Both the position numbers and the translations under genes were made by a program. This document shows positions 60,801-64,000 of a DNA stretch of 64,000 nucleotides, one piece after another. Origin of the DNA: Hygrophila difformis. Lineage: Eukaryota > Streptophyta > Magnoliopsida > Lamiales > Acanthaceae. Position 1 is the stretch's first letter; each line of letters opens with the position of its first letter. The notes beneath the pieces were generated by a model that saw only the letters and a list, made by a program, of their open reading frames with translations, was not told the DNA's origin and did not search any database. Location of the stretch: contig JAOANR010000004.1 in the NCBI GenBank assembly GCA_030278955.1, positions 682,001 to 746,000 of the forward strand, written 5' to 3'.

Positions 60801-63498
60801 TCAGTTTGATCCTGCTTCGACCAGTTTACCATACTTTGTGTTGCAGCACAAATTTGCCTTGTTGATTCAACACATCACAACTGTTAGCACTTGTGGTTCC
60901 CTAGAGGGTTTGCCTTCATTATATAGACAATTCCTCTTTTTGATTTGTATAACTTGTGGTTGTGGATGTGTGGATTATTCCTCCTTGAGGTACAGCGCAT
61001 ATCCAAATTGTAAACAACCAAACAATTTTTTTAGATCATTAAAATCAATAATTAGGCTTAAACTGGAATTGTCTTCTGAGGGTGATAAGTATTTGATTGG
61101 AAAATTAAATCTCATTAAATATGCCATCTTATTTTTGTGCTGTCTTATATATATAGGTGTTAGTTTCCATAACTCATGGTTTCCTTGTGAATTGGCTTGA
61201 TGTGTTAGACGAAAGCAACAAACAGTCTTGGAAGATTTGTTTCTGGTCATAAAAAATGGATATTTTGTTCCTCTGTTGTCCAATAACAACTATGGCTGTT
61301 GTCATATGTTTTCACTTCAGTTGACTCATTGAATACAGTTGACATTGTGGAATACAGGGTTTATTGGATGACGATGGATGCCCATTTACGAAGAATACTC
61401 CATTTATTGACTTAACGAGAGCACACCTTTCTTATGCATTGTTACAAGCATCAGCATCCAAGTCTCCTGTCTTATTCCAGGTTATATTAAGTGAATAGTA
61501 TGCAATAAAACTTTGTTGTAGTTTTAGTTCTAATATTTTTTCGCCCTATTGTTTTGCAGTATGGAACTGGAATTTTCTCAGTTCTTTTGTTACGTTTCAG
61601 AGAAAGTTTCAAGGTATAAATAAAATTCAAATACACAATCCTTCTATAAAAAAATGAAATCTGCTTCATGGAATTATTTGAGCTGAATGTATTAATCATT
61701 TTCCAGGCTGAAATTGGAGTCCTTTTTCCTTTGATTGTTCTAAGATCATTGGATGGACCAGATCTTAATCACAAATTAACTGTTCTTCGGTATGCATCCC
61801 AAGCTTATGTTACACTCTAAAACTTCATTTTGTTTTTTGATTCAATCTAAATTGGCAGGATGCTCGAGAAAGTCTGCAAGGATCCACAGATGCTTGTTGA
61901 CCTTTATGTAAACTACGATTGTGATCTTGGGGGACCAAATCTATTTGACAGGATGGTATGCTGTTTTGGTTGCAATCTGTTAAATGTATAAATCCATTCT
62001 CACTGGTCTCTTCTTATTTAGGTTGCTACCTTATCTAAAATTGCTCAAGGTACTCAAATTCTGGATACAAAGTCTTCTGCAGCATCCCAAGCATCATCGA
62101 TTAAAACATCATCTCTCCAGGTATACTTTAGTCCTGGCCTATCCTTTAAAACACCATTATTTTTGTGAAACCTTTTCACCATGTTGCCTAATGAAATTCG
62201 GATGTTCACACCCATTGTTGTAAATATCCATCAAAATCCCGAAATCGAAATTTTGGGTTTTGGAACACCTCCAAGCGAAATTTCACCTACAATATTTTTT
62301 GTAAAATTTCCATTAAAATTTCATCCGAAACTCGATATTTCTCGAAATTTGACCGAAATTTCCAAAACTTGACCGAAATTTTAATTTTTTAAAAAATATT
62401 TTTTTTTAAATTTTAAAAATATCTTTTTTTAAGAAAAAATTTAAAATTTATATTTCGACACATATTGTTTATGTCATCCCATTGGTTTGAATCAAAATCT
62501 TCTCAATCAATATGGTGCATGATATTAACAATATTATAAGCATAGTATATAAGGGAATGAGTATTGCCGGTATATTACTAATTTATATAGGAGGAAATTT
62601 GGAGATCTTCATATTCATCCTCCTAGAAACTTGATGTGGTTTAAATACGTACTTAATTTGTATGATTTCTTAAAAAATTTCAAATATCTTCAAAATTTTC
62701 CCCGAAACTTCAAATATCTTCGAAATTTCCGTAAATTTACATATCTGATATAGATACCGATTCTGATATTTAAAACCTTGTTCACACCTATTTCCTTACA
62801 TTCTTAGGGTCTTGTGAATGTACTCAAAGCATTAGTGGTTTGGAAGAAGTCTGATAGAGGGTCAGACAAGAAAGATTACAACAAGGGATCTTACGAAGAA
62901 GTTTCACATAAAGATTTTGATGAATCAAAATACAAGGGAAATTTACAAGAGAGCTTGGAGAAGTTGAAGGCTCATGAATTTACCGTTGAAGATATTATAT
63001 CTGAGGTGTGTGGGTATGCTATTCTTTAATTTCTCTACTGAGTAGCAGAATCCTCGAAATCACAATATTTAGATGTCTAGTTTCTCAAATATTTGAGCTC
63101 TTCCGGTGAATGACAAATGACTTCTATGCTTACAGTTCAACCAGATGCCGGGAAAGGGCATACAATATTTGATATCCAGTCAGTTAGCAGAGAACACTCC
63201 TGCTTCTATTGCTCAGTTTCTAAGAAACACTCCCAAACTAGACAAGGTAGTTTAATTTCATCCTTGGATATAAACTCTAACATTAAAATAGTTGTACTAA
63301 CTTTGATCACCAGGCCATGATTGGGGACTACTTAGGACAGCATGAAGATTTCCCAGTTGCTGTTATGCATGCTTATGTAGAATCAATGAGCTATTCTGGG
63401 ATGAAATTTGAAGTAGCACTTCATGAATTTCTTAAAGGGTTTCAGCTTACAGGGGAAGCTCTGAAGATTGATCGCATAATGGAAAAGTTCATAGAGTG
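55577..63498 (+). CDS. BIG5: BIG5/MIN7 ARF-GEF, 5' part (19 exons, continues past window)
   Basis: Large guanine-nucleotide exchange factor that activates ARF GTPases at the trans-Golgi and early endosome; the Arabidopsis protein acts in immunity and PIN recycling. Exons: 55577-55688, 56854-56929, 57885-58140, 58484-58605, 58689-58747, 59018-59075, 59150-59234, 59341-59535, 59686-59744, 59952-60021, 60111-60179, 61358-61480, 61560-61613, 61707-61789, 61859-61955, 62022-62120, 62808-63005, 63136-63246 and 63314-63498. All have GT-AG borders and join in frame to 703 codons plus two bases. The start [14 protein letters not shown], the DCB/HUS region and the start of Sec7 match BIG5. The catalytic Glu690 is present, but the surrounding motif reads [10 protein letters not shown] rather than the usual FRLPGEAQKI. 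No stop or frameshift was seen. Confidence 0.93.
57768..57810 (+). repeat. T homopolymer in BIG5 intron 2
   Basis: A run of about 40 T ends about 75 bp before the exon 3 acceptor. It may be the tail of a minus-strand retroposed sequence; its length is uncertain in assembly. Confidence 0.8.
60460..60610. repeat. GC-rich inverted stretch in BIG5 intron 11
   Basis: GGGGACTGGTATCCC and CAGGGATCCCCATT-type words stand out in an AT-rich intron. It looks like part of a small transposon, but ends and duplication were not resolved. This is the longest BIG5 intron in the window (1178 bp). Confidence 0.4.
62213..62778. mobile_element. MITE-like insertion in BIG5 intron 16
   Basis: 566 bp flanked by the 10-bp direct repeat TGTTCACACC (62203-62212 and 62779-62788). 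The ends show a weak inverted match (TTGTAAATATC and, inverted, TTTTAAATATC). The interior is rich in GAAATTT words. No coding sequence. Confidence 0.65.
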
Positions 63499-64000
63499 GT
63501 AAGTATATTTATGGCACTGCATTTGCTTGCATATAAACATTAAATAATAAACAAATCATGCTAACTGGTATAAACATAAATGAGGATGTCATCTCAAGAA
63601 CTAAGATGGACTCAGAGCTTAAACACATTTTGGCCATGGAAAATTCGAACTAATTCTTTCACAGTAGGCCAGAGGCAAAATTGACTTTACGATAACAGGA
63701 AACTGTGTACTTATTAATGTATGGTGGTTGTGTTACCTATTTTTGGTTATGCATAATAAAGCTCTGTTTTATTTATATTGTCTTTGAGAAGATTCTCATG
63801 GGAATAAGTGACTGTCATAATTCATTGGTGATAATGATTTGCAAAATTCACCCAATTGAGTTGACATGTTCATTTGAGTGCTTTTAATGGAGAGCTTTAT
63901 ATGTTTTCTATGTAGAATACTAGAATAGAGTTGTTTCTTTTAAAATGGGATGTGGCATTTTGAGTGTATGAATTATGATTTAAAGAGTGTTGACATTGTA
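63499..64000 (+). other. Start of BIG5 intron 19
   Basis: It begins with GTAAGT and shows no further exon before the window end. The next exon must complete a codon beginning TG. Confidence 0.7.

Overview
This window is nuclear DNA of a flowering plant, most likely a eudicot. It holds two intron-rich plant housekeeping genes with canonical GT-AG introns, and between them a large cluster of plant-type transposons (Mutator-like, Athila, chromovirus, L1 and Stowaway elements). I cannot name the species.

Layout. 1-4200: a fragment of an LTR-type promoter with a hairpin array, a frameshifted GRF zinc-finger gene and repeat-rich spacer. 4201-8423 (minus): an intact eight-exon gene for the mitochondrial serine protease DEGP10. 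8576-40372: a nest of transposons that starts 153 bp upstream of the DEGP10 start codon. The outer shell is a Mutator-like element (MULE C, about 6.45 kb without its inserts) with the 9-bp target-site duplication (TSD) AAATCCAAA. It carries a decayed FAR1-type transposase fused to an OTU protease domain, and a convergent plant-mobile-domain (PMD) pseudogene. MULE B (TSD GCGGCTAAA) lies 12 bp inside C, and MULE A (TSD TTTTATGAT) lies inside the left end of B. A 19.5-kb Athila Ty3/gypsy complex (5-bp repeat CTTGC) sits near the right end of C. Inside the Athila complex is a younger, partly deleted LTR retrotransposon (E) that interrupts an accessory ORF.

40437-43690 (minus) is a dead L1-type LINE. 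43885-44416 is an aconitase pseudogene. 46459-49715 is a 3.26-kb solo LTR (TSD TCGGT) that contains a Stowaway MITE. 51293-55091 is another MULE (D; TSD CACAAGTC plus one mismatch) that carries a broken chromovirus and a fragment of a glycine-rich RNA-binding protein gene. 55577-63498 holds the first 19 coding exons of the ARF-GEF gene BIG5/MIN7, cut by the window end within its Sec7 domain.

The most unusual signal is a recurring architecture. MULEs A, B and C, the Athila LTR, the two Athila accessory ORFs, the E LTR, the LTR fragment at the window start and, in an AT-rich version, the solo LTR all carry clustered short inverted repeats of about 20-30 bp. In the LTRs they lie just upstream of the TATA box, and in the MULEs they sit near the gene ends. 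Stem sequences differ between elements. Within an array they show paired changes that keep base pairing, in the clearest case with an identical loop.
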